A DNA stretch of 64,000 nt, from positions 62,001-126,000 of the forward strand of contig NZ_JARGPK010000055.1 in NCBI RefSeq assembly GCF_029212575.1, given 5' to 3'. Source of the stretch: Antarcticimicrobium sp. (lineage in GTDB: Bacteria > Pseudomonadota > Alphaproteobacteria > Rhodobacterales > Rhodobacteraceae). Shown in pieces: positions 46,779 through 55,109 of this stretch; positions within the stretch are counted from its first letter, which is position 1, and each line of letters opens with the position of its first letter. Both the position numbers and the translations under genes were made by a program. A model generated the notes under the pieces. The model was not told where the DNA came from. It ran no database searches and saw nothing but the letters and a program-made list of their open reading frames with translations.

Positions 46779-47597
46779 GTGGCACGCCTCATCTTGACAC
46801 TGTTCCTTGCCTGCCTGGCCGGCGCCGCTTCCGCGCAGGACCGCCGGCCGAGCCATTGCATCGCCATCGCCGATGCCGCGCCGGGGCTGGAATACCTGCA
46901 CCGGGCGTCCTGGCGCGACCCGCTGCCGGAACATTCGGTACGCCTGCACTACATCGCCCATGCCAGCTTCCTGCTCCAGACCGCCGGCGGGCTGAGCGCG
47001 GTCACCGATTACACCGGCTTTCTCGGCACCACCGCGCTGGTGCCCGACGTGGTGACGATGAACCACGCCCATGACACCCATTGGACCGCCACCCCCGATC
47101 CGGAGATCCCCCATGTGCTCAAGGGCTGGGGCAATTATGGCGAGGGGATCGAGCATCACCTCGACCTCGGCGAAATGCTGGTGCGCAACGTCTCGACCGA
47201 TATCCGCTCGGCCTTCACCGGGGCCGAGGCGCGCGGCAATTCCATCTTCGTGTTCGAGGTGGCGGGGCTCTGCATCGGCCACCTGGGCCACCTGCACCAC
47301 GTGCCCAACGCCGCGCAATTTGCCGCGCTTGGCCGGCTCGACGTGGTGATGGCGCCGGTCGATGGCGGCCTCACCCTGCCACTGCCCGAGATGGTGCAGG
47401 TGATCGAACGGCTGCGCTCCTCGGTGGTGATCCCGATGCACTGGTTCAGCGGCTACAGCCTGAACCGCTTTCTCGAGGATATCTCGGGCAGCTTCGCGGT
47501 GGAGCGTCCGGGCACCTCCTCGATCACCGTGTCGCTGCGCGATCTTCCCTCGCGCCCCACCGTCGTGGTGCTGGAGCCGCGCTTTCTGACCGACTGA
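46779..47597 (+). CDS. exported MBL-fold metallo-hydrolase
   Basis: 272 residues, signal peptide MARLILTLFLACLAGAASA. Metallo-beta-lactamase fold of the UlaG type: YIAHASFLLQTAGGLSAVTDYTG, MNHAHDTHW (HxHxDTH zinc motif), CIGHLGHLHH, and PMHWFSGYSLNRF. Periplasmic hydrolase of unknown substrate. GTG start preceded by GGGAGGGGCC. Followed by the flavoprotein dehydrogenase on the same strand. Confidence 0.88.
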   Translation: MARLILTLFLACLAGAASAQDRRPSHCIAIADAAPGLEYLHRASWRDPLPEHSVRLHYIAHASFLLQTAGGLSAVTDYTGFLGTTALVPDVVTMNHAHDTHWTATPDPEIPHVLKGWGNYGEGIEHHLDLGEMLVRNVSTDIRSAFTGAEARGNSIFVFEVAGLCIGHLGHLHHVPNAAQFAALGRLDVVMAPVDGGLTLPLPEMVQVIERLRSSVVIPMHWFSGYSLNRFLEDISGSFAVERPGTSSITVSLRDLPSRPTVVVLEPRFLTD

Positions 47598-47638
47598 ACG
47601 CGCTTGCACCCCGCCGCGCCATTGGGCAGGACTATGCC

Positions 47639-49054
47639 ATGACCCTGACCCCCGCCGATGAGAATTTCGCCGCCCGCCTGCGCCGGACCCTGCCTGAGGC
47701 GGTGTTCCGCCCCCCCGAGCCGCGTTACCTCGAGGAGCCGCGCGGCCGCTGGTCCGGCCAATGCGGGCTGCTCGCCTTGCCGCGCACGGTCGAGGAAGTC
47801 TCGACGCTGGTCACAGCCGCCGCCGAAGCCCGCGTGCCGGTGGTGCCCTATGGTGGTGGCACCGGTCTGGTCGGCGGCCAGATCATGCCCGAGGGACCGG
47901 CGCCGCTGATCGTCTCGCTGGAACGGATGGCGGCGATCCGGGGCGTCTATCCGCAGGAAAACCTGCTGATCGCGGAGGCCGGCGCGGTGCTGGCCGATGT
48001 GCAGGCGGCGGCACAACAGGCCGACCGCCTGTTTCCGCTGTCGCTGGCCGCCGAGGGCACCGCGCGGATCGGCGGCAACCTTGCCACCAACGCCGGCGGC
48101 ACCGGGGTTCTGCGCTACGGAAATGCGCGCGACCTTTGTCTCGGGCTCGAGGCGGTGCTGCCCGATGGGCGGATCTGGCACGGGCTGTCGCGGCTGCGCA
48201 AGGACAACACCGGATACGATCTGCGCAACCTGCTGATCGGCGCTGAGGGCACGCTGGGCATCATCACCGCCGCCACGCTCAAACTCTACCCGCGCCCGGC
48301 GGGCGAGGGCACCGCGCTCTTCGTGGTGCCCGACCCGCAGGCGGCGATCGACCTGCTGGCACTGGCGCGCGACCAGATGGGCGAGGGGGTCAGCGCCTTC
48401 GAGCTGATCTCGGGACAGGGGCTGCATTTCCTCGCCGAGGAACTGCCCGACATCCGCCAGCCCTTCGCCACCCCGCCCGAATGGTGCGTGCTGATCGAGG
48501 TTGGCCTCGCCCGTGGGCTCGACCCCGAGGCGGCGCTGGCCGAACTGTTCGAGGCGGCGCTGGAGCGCGGGTTCACCTCTGACGGTCTGATCGCCCAATC
48601 GGAGGCGCAGCGGGCCGCGTTCTGGTCGGTGCGCGAACATATCCCCGTCGCCAACCGCCGCGTCGGCGCGGTCTCCAGCCACGACATCTCGGTGCCGATC
48701 GGACGGATCCCGGAGTTCATCGACAAGGGCGGAGAGGTGATCGCCGCGCTGGGCGAGTTTCGCCTCAACTGCTTTGGCCACCTGGGCGACGGCAACCTGC
48801 ATTTCAACGTCTTTCCCGCCCCCGGCCGCAGCAAGGAGGCGCACGCCAACCAGCGCGACGCGATCAAGCGCGCGGTGCACGACCTGGTGCATGCGATGGA
48901 GGGGTCGGTCAGCGCCGAACACGGCATCGGACGGCTCAAGGTCGACGATCTGACCCGCTATTGCGACCCGGTGAAACTAGACGCCATGCGCGCGATCAAG
49001 GCGGCACTCGACCCGGCGGGCATCATGAACCCCGGTGCTGTGCTGCGCGGCTAG
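47639..49054 (+). CDS. FAD-linked D-2-hydroxyacid dehydrogenase (D-2-hydroxyglutarate dehydrogenase-like)
   Basis: 471 residues. FAD-binding PCMH domain (~40-220) with VVPYGGGTGLVGGQ and AGGTGVLRYGNARDL. The C-terminal FAD-linked oxidase domain holds CFGHLGDGNLHFN (metal-binding) and SAEHGIGRLKVDDL. It oxidises a D-2-hydroxyacid, passing electrons to a quinone or ETF; D-2-hydroxyglutarate, D-lactate or glycolate are possible. Start inside a longer frame was set at the ATG after the MBL gene. Convergent with the second metallo-hydrolase. Confidence 0.88.
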   Translation: MTLTPADENFAARLRRTLPEAVFRPPEPRYLEEPRGRWSGQCGLLALPRTVEEVSTLVTAAAEARVPVVPYGGGTGLVGGQIMPEGPAPLIVSLERMAAIRGVYPQENLLIAEAGAVLADVQAAAQQADRLFPLSLAAEGTARIGGNLATNAGGTGVLRYGNARDLCLGLEAVLPDGRIWHGLSRLRKDNTGYDLRNLLIGAEGTLGIITAATLKLYPRPAGEGTALFVVPDPQAAIDLLALARDQMGEGVSAFELISGQGLHFLAEELPDIRQPFATPPEWCVLIEVGLARGLDPEAALAELFEAALERGFTSDGLIAQSEAQRAAFWSVREHIPVANRRVGAVSSHDISVPIGRIPEFIDKGGEVIAALGEFRLNCFGHLGDGNLHFNVFPAPGRSKEAHANQRDAIKRAVHDLVHAMEGSVSAEHGIGRLKVDDLTRYCDPVKLDAMRAIKAALDPAGIMNPGAVLRG

Positions 49055-49058
49055 GCGC

Positions 49059-49907
49059 TCAGATCTCGTGGACCTGGAGATCCTCTGCGATTTCTGCCGG
49101 CCCGTCGAAATGCGCGGCCAGGTCGGCCCGGGCCCCTGCGTGGCCTTCTTCGCTGTCCATGTGGATGCGGAAATGGCTGATCAGCAGCCGTTTGACGCCG
49201 GCCGATTGCGCCATCCTGGCGATGTCGGCGGGGGTGGGGGAAAACGCGGCGATGGCCGGGTGGATCTCCTCGCCCGAGAGGCGGTAGCACCAGTGCAGCA
49301 GCAGGTCGGCATCGCGGCTGAGGTCGGTCAGAGCGTCGCAGATCCCCGCGTCGCCGGAATAGACGAACTTGCGCCCACCGGCCGTGACCGAGAATCCCAT
49401 GCAGTCGAAGGCGGGCTGGGCATGCGGCACCTCGCAGCTTTGCAGCGTCCAGCCGTCGCCCTGACAGGCGAATCCGGGGGTGATCTCGGTCACCTCGGGC
49501 GCGGGCCAGGGGCGCGGCAGGGTGCCGCCGCGTGCGACCCAGACCTGCTGGCTGGGGGGCAGTTCGGTGCGGGCGTAAAGATCGGCCGAGAGCACGCCGC
49601 CCCTGCCGAAATAGCCCTCGGTGATGCGGGCGATGGGGGCAGGCCCCCAGACCTTTAGCGGCGGCGCACCCTCGTCCCAGGCGGCATGGGCCAGCCGGGC
49701 ATAGTCCATCATGTGATCGGAATGCAGGTGGGAAAAGAACAGGTGGGTGATGTCGCCGGGCCGGTATCCGGCGCGCAGCAGGTTGTCGAACACCCCGCCG
49801 CCGCAGTCGAACAGGATCTTGTCGTCGCCGACCTCCAGCAGGTAGCCGGAGGAGGCGCGGCGCACATAGGCCTCGGGCGAGCCGGTGCCGAGAAGGGTGA
49901 GTTTCAT
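49059..49907 (-). CDS. RNase Z-like MBL-fold hydrolase coupled to sulfatase A
   Basis: 282 residues, cytoplasmic. MBL zinc motif FFSHLHSDHMMD and KFVYSGDAGICDAL, ending with a LLISHFRI histidine. It resembles RNase Z/arylsulfatase-like MBL enzymes. Start overlaps the sulfatase stop (ATGA), so the two are translated together. In this operon a role on the same imported ester is more plausible than tRNA maturation, but the substrate is unknown. Confidence 0.85.
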   Translation of the reverse strand: MKLTLLGTGSPEAYVRRASSGYLLEVGDDKILFDCGGGVFDNLLRAGYRPGDITHLFFSHLHSDHMMDYARLAHAAWDEGAPPLKVWGPAPIARITEGYFGRGGVLSADLYARTELPPSQQVWVARGGTLPRPWPAPEVTEITPGFACQGDGWTLQSCEVPHAQPAFDCMGFSVTAGGRKFVYSGDAGICDALTDLSRDADLLLHWCYRLSGEEIHPAIAAFSPTPADIARMAQSAGVKRLLISHFRIHMDSEEGHAGARADLAAHFDGPAEIAEDLQVHEI

Positions 49908-51346
49908 CAGGTGTCCTTTACGTCGGGGGGCGGGGTGGCGCCGGGCGCGCCGAGCTTAAGGGCGGCGTCGCGGCCGCCGTGGCGCGCGATCAGATCGGCC
50001 TGATCGGCAAAGGCCATGGCATCGGTTGCCTCGGGGTCGCAGATCTTGCGCAGCTCCGCCTCCATCATCGCCAGGGTCGCGGTATGGGCCGGGTCGGCGG
50101 CGAGATCGGTGGTCTCCTCCGGGTCGTCTTCGAGGTCGAACAACTCGGGCGGGAAGCCGATGTAGTGGTGGTACTTCCAGCGCCCCTTGCGCAGCATGAA
50201 GGCGCCCGAGACGGCCCCGGCGGCGTGGTATTCGGAGAACACCACCCGCTCCGGATCGACGGGCGCAGCGGCGATGTCGTACAGGTTGCGGATCCCCGGG
50301 GCGCCGTCGATCCGGGCGCCGAAATGCTCCGCGATGGTCGCGGAAAGATCCAGCAGGCTGACCGGCGTGTCGCAGGCGCCTTGCGGGATGCCCGGCCCCG
50401 CCATGACCAGAGGCACCGCCGTGCTTTCCTCATAGAGGGTGGATTTGCCCCAAAGCCCGCGCGCGCCAAGGTTGTCGCCGTGGTCCGAGGTATAGACCAC
50501 CGTGGTGTTCTCGGCCTGATCACTCTCGGACAGGGCGACCAGGATCTGGCCGATGTTGTGGTCGAGCCAGGAGCACAGGCCGAGGTAGCTGGCCTGCGCG
50601 ACCCGGCGTTCATGGTCGTCGTGGAACTTGCCCTCGCTGTCCATGAAGGCGTTCTGCCTTTCCACCCAGGGGTGGCGGCGGTGGCCGTCGCGCGGGTGCA
50701 GCTTGGGCTCGGGCAGCGCGTCGAGCGGGTAGAGGTCGTAATACCGCTGTGGCACCACCAGCGGGAAATGCGGCGCCACCAGCCCGACGTAAAGGCACCA
50801 GGGCCGGTCGTCGTCCGAGGCGGCGCGCGCCGCCAGCCAGTCGCGGGTGCGGGCGGTCACTGCGGCGTCGTACTCGGTATACTTGCTGGTCCCGGGGCCG
50901 ATGTAGTCGCCCAGCATGCGCCCGGTTCCGCTGACGCGCTCGTCCTCCTTGCGGATCGAGGCCCAGACCATGCCGACGCCCCCGGCCACCATCATCGGAA
51001 GATGCTCGGTATCGAATCCGGCCGGGTCCTCCTCGGCGCGGTAGTGCAGCTTGCCGATGCTTTCCACCGGCACGTCGCGTGCCTGCAGCGCGTGGCCCCA
51101 GCCGGGGATCGCGCCGTCATAGGGCATCGCGTTATCCCACAGCCGGGTCTGGTGTACATAGCGCCCGGTGGCAAAGCTGGCGCGCGCCGGAACGCAGATC
51201 GGGGAGGGGGTATAGGCATTGGCGAACCGGGTGCCGCGGGCGGCCAGCGCATCAAGGTGCGGTGTCTGCACCACGGGGTGCCCGGCGCAGCCCATGGCGC
51301 GGGCCTGGTGTTCGTCGGACATCAGGATCAGCAGGTTGGATGTCAT
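49907..51346 (-). CDS. cytoplasmic sulfatase A (Cys-type, FGly)
   Basis: 479 residues of the alkaline phosphatase-like sulfatase family. The active-site motif is C51-V-P-A-R (ICVPARASFATGR); Cys51 is the formylglycine precursor. Metal ligands lie in LMSDEHQ and TSDHGDNLG. No signal peptide, so it acts on an imported substrate. It resembles choline-sulfatase/arylsulfatase relatives without the choline-sulfatase C-terminal signature. Start overlaps the marR stop. It needs a formylglycine-generating enzyme encoded elsewhere. Confidence 0.9.
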   Translation of the reverse strand: MTSNLLILMSDEHQARAMGCAGHPVVQTPHLDALAARGTRFANAYTPSPICVPARASFATGRYVHQTRLWDNAMPYDGAIPGWGHALQARDVPVESIGKLHYRAEEDPAGFDTEHLPMMVAGGVGMVWASIRKEDERVSGTGRMLGDYIGPGTSKYTEYDAAVTARTRDWLAARAASDDDRPWCLYVGLVAPHFPLVVPQRYYDLYPLDALPEPKLHPRDGHRRHPWVERQNAFMDSEGKFHDDHERRVAQASYLGLCSWLDHNIGQILVALSESDQAENTTVVYTSDHGDNLGARGLWGKSTLYEESTAVPLVMAGPGIPQGACDTPVSLLDLSATIAEHFGARIDGAPGIRNLYDIAAAPVDPERVVFSEYHAAGAVSGAFMLRKGRWKYHHYIGFPPELFDLEDDPEETTDLAADPAHTATLAMMEAELRKICDPEATDAMAFADQADLIARHGGRDAALKLGAPGATPPPDVKDT

Positions 51347-51819
51347 GCGGTTTCTTCCATCTCGTCGATTGCACGTTCCAGCTTGTCGAAGGCAGAAAAC
51401 AGAGTTTCGAGTTCGGGGTCGCCGAGCGCGTCGATCAGCATCTGTTGGCGGCGGCGCATGTGCGGGCGCGCCTTTTGGAACAGGTCAATGCCCTTGGCGG
51501 TGACGTCGATCAGATGCGCGCGCTGGTCGCTCTCGCTGGTCTCGGAAGTCAGCAGCCCATCGGCCACCATGCCCTTGATGGTGCGGCTGAGCTGGCTCTT
51601 GTCCAGTCCGGTCCGGCGGACGATCTCGGCCGGGGTGACCCGACCCGAGGTTTCCAGCGTGACCAGAACCCGCCATTGCATCAGCGAGATGCCGGCCGAT
51701 TCCATCAGCATCTTGCTGCCTTGCGTGATGATCTTGGCATGCAGGCGCGACACACGGAACGTCACCATCTGGTTCAGCGGCATGGTCAGCGCCGGGTCTT
51801 CAAGTGCCTTGAATGTCAT
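51343..51819 (-). CDS. MarR-family regulator of the sulfatase/transporter island
   Basis: 158 residues. Winged helix-turn-helix VTPAEIVRRTGLDKSQLSRTIKGMVADGLLTSETSESDQRAHLIDVTAKG with the D-x-R wing. First gene of the marR-sulfatase-MBL operon, divergent from tctC. The shared 118-base gap carries a long palindrome overlapping the promoters, so it probably controls both arms in response to the substrate. Confidence 0.92.
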   Translation of the reverse strand: MTFKALEDPALTMPLNQMVTFRVSRLHAKIITQGSKMLMESAGISLMQWRVLVTLETSGRVTPAEIVRRTGLDKSQLSRTIKGMVADGLLTSETSESDQRAHLIDVTAKGIDLFQKARPHMRRRQQMLIDALGDPELETLFSAFDKLERAIDEMEETA

Positions 51820-51843
51820 GATCTTCTCCCTGCTGCTGATCGG

Positions 51844-51894
51844 ATCATGGCAATTAATGGTGGATGCGTCAACATTTTAGTTGACCAATCCACC
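51844..51894. promoter_or_regulatory. divergent promoter region with long MarR-type operator
   Basis: Inverted repeat 51859-51894: GGTGGAT gc GTCAAC - ATTTTA - GTTGAC ca ATCCACC. Thirteen of 15 arm pairs match. On the minus strand TTGACG - 17 bases - CATGAT (51844-51872) is a good promoter for marR; on the plus strand TTGACC inside the right arm is a plausible -35 for tctC with a weak -10. Both -35 boxes lie inside the palindrome. Confidence 0.65.
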
Positions 51895-51937
51895 TTTTTG
51901 CGCAATCTTCGCCCCAATGAGAACAGGGAGGATTACA

Positions 51938-52888
51938 ATGAAACGCATGATCAAGACAGGACTGGCCGCGCTGGGCGTGGCGGCGATGGCAACCGGCGCC
52001 TGGGCGCAGGACTGGACCCCGCCGGGGCCGATCAAGCTGTTGATCGGATTTCGCGCCGGTGGCGGCGCAGACACCCAGGCCCGGCTGATCGCCGAGGCGC
52101 TGGAACAGAAGAACGGCTGGAAATTCATCCCCGAGCAGGTGACAGGCAAGGGCGGACTGAACCTGGCCGCCGCGCTCAAGGACGCGCCCAACGACGGCAC
52201 CGTGATCGGCCTGGCCGTGACCGAGACCTTCGGCTACAACATGGCGGCCTCGCGCGCCGGAATGACGCCCGAAGATTACACCGGCCTGTCCACAACAGCC
52301 GGGTTCCAGATGGGCATCGTGACGCGCAAGGAGACGGGCTGGACGAGTTTTGACGACATGATCGCCGCAGCCAGGGGCGGGCAGGACATCCGCTTTGGCG
52401 TGATGAGCCCCAAGCTGGCCGATCTCGCCTATCTTCTGGGCAAGGCGCAGGGCGTCGCCTTCAACATCGTGTCGGTCAAGGGCGGCAAGGCGGTGATGGA
52501 CGGCGTCAACGCCGGTGACCTCGACGTCGGCTTCATGGCTGGCATCCAGGCCAAGGGGGTCGCCGCGGGCGATCTGGTGAACCTTGCCTCGGCGCTGTCG
52601 CAACCGCTGGTGCAGACGCCGGAGGCGCCGACGATGGCCGACCTGGGCGTGGATTTCAGCGCCGACGGCTACTTTGTCTTCGTCGGCCCCGCGGGGATGC
52701 CGGACGCGGCGCGCGATGCGCTGGCCAAGGCGATCGCCGGGGTGGTGAGCGATGAAAGCAGCAAGGCCGGCGGGCTGATCGTCAAAGCCTTTGGCGGCGC
52801 GGCGGTGATCACCGGCGACGATCTGACGGCGCTGATGGCGAAGGACTACGCCGAGGCCGCCGATCTTCTGAAGGCCGCGTCGGAGTAA
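51938..52888 (+). CDS. tctC: TctC-type extracytoplasmic substrate-binding protein
   Basis: 316 residues, signal peptide MKRMIKTGLAALGVAAMATGAWA. Bug/TctC fold: PIKLLIGFRAGGGADTQARLIAEALE, then IPEQVTGKGGLNLAAALKD and GFMAGIQAKGVAAG, and FVFVGPAGMPDAARDALAKAI. It captures a small anion in the periplasm for TctBA. The identity of the ligand is unknown. GGGAGG before ATG; an upstream in-frame ATG lies in the operator and was rejected. Confidence 0.92.
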   Translation: MKRMIKTGLAALGVAAMATGAWAQDWTPPGPIKLLIGFRAGGGADTQARLIAEALEQKNGWKFIPEQVTGKGGLNLAAALKDAPNDGTVIGLAVTETFGYNMAASRAGMTPEDYTGLSTTAGFQMGIVTRKETGWTSFDDMIAAARGGQDIRFGVMSPKLADLAYLLGKAQGVAFNIVSVKGGKAVMDGVNAGDLDVGFMAGIQAKGVAAGDLVNLASALSQPLVQTPEAPTMADLGVDFSADGYFVFVGPAGMPDAARDALAKAIAGVVSDESSKAGGLIVKAFGGAAVITGDDLTALMAKDYAEAADLLKAASE

Positions 52889-52952
52889 CGCCCTAGAGGA
52901 CCGGGCCGGCCTGGACCGTGCCCGGTCGTTCTGCATCCGCCTGGAGGTTTCC

Positions 52953-53519
52953 ATGCCTGGACAGTCCCGCAATCACCTGATCATCGGCCTGGGCACGCTG
53001 GCGTTTGCCATCCTGATGCTGCTGGTCTGGATCCCGCTCGACACCGATACCGGGCTTATCGAAATGGTCCGGCGTCAGGTCACGATCGGCGATGCCGCCG
53101 CGCCGAGCCTCGCGGCGCTGTTCCTTTTGGCCGGCGGTGCGCTCTTGGTCACGGTGGAGCGCCACGCGCCGCACCAGATGCGGATTCAGCGCGGCACCGT
53201 GATCGCCGCCGGGGCGCTCTTCGCCGCCGCTGTGATCGGGTTGCTCTTGATGCGCTACAGCGGGCCGGCGGCGGTCTGGCTGACCAACACGATCACCGGC
53301 GGCGCGCTGGATTACCGGCTGCTGCGGGACACCGCGCCGTGGAAATATACTGGCTTTCTGTTAGGGGGCACCGCGATGGTCGGCGCCATGATCATGGTGA
53401 TGGAGCGGCGCGTTTCGCTGCGGGCGCTCGCCGTGGCGCTGCTGGCGGTGCTGGCGATGATCGCAATCTACGACCTGCCCTTCGACGACCTCCTGCTGCC
53501 GCCGAACGGGGACGTCTGA
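52953..53519 (+). CDS. tctB: TctB-type small membrane subunit
   Basis: 188 residues with about five hydrophobic segments (LIIGLGTLAFAILMLLVWI; SLAALFLLAGGALLV; GTVIAAGALFAAAVIGLLLM; GFLLGGTAMVGAMIMV; ALAVALLAVLAMIAIYDL). Size, sequence style and position between tctC and tctA identify it. Its stop directly abuts the tctA start. Confidence 0.85.
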   Translation: MPGQSRNHLIIGLGTLAFAILMLLVWIPLDTDTGLIEMVRRQVTIGDAAAPSLAALFLLAGGALLVTVERHAPHQMRIQRGTVIAAGALFAAAVIGLLLMRYSGPAAVWLTNTITGGALDYRLLRDTAPWKYTGFLLGGTAMVGAMIMVMERRVSLRALAVALLAVLAMIAIYDLPFDDLLLPPNGDV

Positions 53520-55109
53520 ATGGGCACGCTCGATTACATCTGGCTGGGAATCCTGGCGGTGTTCCAGGGGCCGGAGCTGTTCACGCTGTTCGGTCTGCCG
53601 GTCCCGGTGACACTGGTGATGATCCTGGGCGGCTTTCTCACCGGCATCGCGGTGGGCGCCACGCCGGGGCTCGCGGGGCCGATCGCCATGGCGATCGCGC
53701 TGCCGATCCTGATCTCTGTCTTCGGTTATACCCCGGATGCGCTGCTGCCGGTGATGGGCTTTCTCATCGGGATCATGAAGGGGGCCACCATCGGCGGCGC
53801 GGTGCCGGCGATCCTGTTCAATACGCCGGGCACGCCGGACGCCTTCATGACCACGCTGGACGGCCACCCGATGGCCCGGCGCGGGCAGGCGGGCAAGGCG
53901 CTGCGGGTGGCGCATTTTTCCTCCGCCGCGGGCGATACGTTTTCCGATATCGTGCTGATCCTCTGCGCGCCGTTCCTCGCGATCCTGGTCGAGCGTTACC
54001 TCGATCTGCCGGAAAAGACCGCGCTGCTGATCCTGTCGCTCAGCTTCATCGCCGCGGTGATCGGTGCCTCGCCCGGCAAGGGGCTGATCTCGATGGGGCT
54101 GGGGCTGCTGGCGGTCTATGTCGGCAGCGGCGAGGATTTCTATCCGCGGCTGTCTCTGGGCACATCGACCCTGTCGCAGGGGTTTCCCATCGCCACCTCG
54201 GTTCTGGGCGTGCTGATCATCGGCGCGGTGTTTCACGAACTGGCGGGGCTCTGGCCGGTGGCGCCGCACCGGAGCGGCGCCGAGACCGGCCGCGACAGCG
54301 GCGACCAGCGGCTGCATGCGGCCGATATCCGCAGGCTGCTGCCCTATATCTCGCGCTCGGCGGTGATCGGCACGGTGGTCGGGGCGCTGCCCGGCGTCGG
54401 CTCCACCCTGGCGGCGACGCTGGGTTATACCGTGGGCAAGGCGCGCCATGCGCGCCGGGGCAGCAGCGACGGACTGAAATTCGGCGAGGGCGTGCCCGAG
54501 GGCGTGGCGGCGACCGAGGCGGCAAACTCCTCGGTCTCCGGCGCCAACCTGATCCCGGTGCTCAGCCTCGGGATTCCCGGCAATGCCGCCGCGGTGTTCC
54601 TGATCCTGGCCGCCGACAGCATCGGCGGGTTCAACCCCGGCCCCTCGGTGTTCCGTTTTACCGCCGACGTGGTGAACCCCGAGCTTGTCGTCGCCTTCGG
54701 CCTGTTCACGGCGATGATGATCGCCAATGCGCTGAACTGGACCATCGGCGGGCTGTTCATGCGGGCGATGGGGATCATGACGCGCATCCCCAAGCACATG
54801 CTGCTGCCGATCGTCCTGCTGCTGACGCTGACCGCGATCTATGTGCAGGAGGCCGACATGGCGATGATCTGGTTCGCGCTGGGCTTCGGCATGCTGGGCT
54901 TCGGGATGCGGCTGGTGGGCATGTCGCCGCTGCCCTTCGTGATCGCCTTCATCCTCGGTGACAAGCTTGAGAACAGCGCGCGCCAGGCCTTTGCCGCGAC
55001 CGGCGGCGATCCGTGGTTCCTGTTCACCCATCCCGTCGCGGCGCTGTTCATGGCCGGCGCGGCGGGCATTCTGATCTTTACCGCAGTTAGAAGGAAACCT
55101 GCTGCATGA
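53520..55109 (+). CDS. tctA: TctA-type large permease subunit
   Basis: 529 residues, about twelve membrane helices. Signature GGFLTGIAVGATPGLAGPIAMAIALPILI and GFLIGIMKGATIGGAVPAILFNTPGTPDA are the tripartite tricarboxylate transporter (TTT) family hallmarks; EAANSSVSGANLIPVLSLGIPGNAAAVF is the second conserved block. Drives secondary uptake with TctB and TctC. It overlaps the start of sulfatase B (ATGA), indicating transport and hydrolysis are coupled. Confidence 0.95.
   Translation: MGTLDYIWLGILAVFQGPELFTLFGLPVPVTLVMILGGFLTGIAVGATPGLAGPIAMAIALPILISVFGYTPDALLPVMGFLIGIMKGATIGGAVPAILFNTPGTPDAFMTTLDGHPMARRGQAGKALRVAHFSSAAGDTFSDIVLILCAPFLAILVERYLDLPEKTALLILSLSFIAAVIGASPGKGLISMGLGLLAVYVGSGEDFYPRLSLGTSTLSQGFPIATSVLGVLIIGAVFHELAGLWPVAPHRSGAETGRDSGDQRLHAADIRRLLPYISRSAVIGTVVGALPGVGSTLAATLGYTVGKARHARRGSSDGLKFGEGVPEGVAATEAANSSVSGANLIPVLSLGIPGNAAAVFLILAADSIGGFNPGPSVFRFTADVVNPELVVAFGLFTAMMIANALNWTIGGLFMRAMGIMTRIPKHMLLPIVLLLTLTAIYVQEADMAMIWFALGFGMLGFGMRLVGMSPLPFVIAFILGDKLENSARQAFAATGGDPWFLFTHPVAALFMAGAAGILIFTAVRRKPAA

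Noticed and set aside
51343-51819. Calling the 158-residue regulator BetI
   Set aside because: It is a MarR-type winged helix, not TetR, and it is linked to the sulfatase operon.
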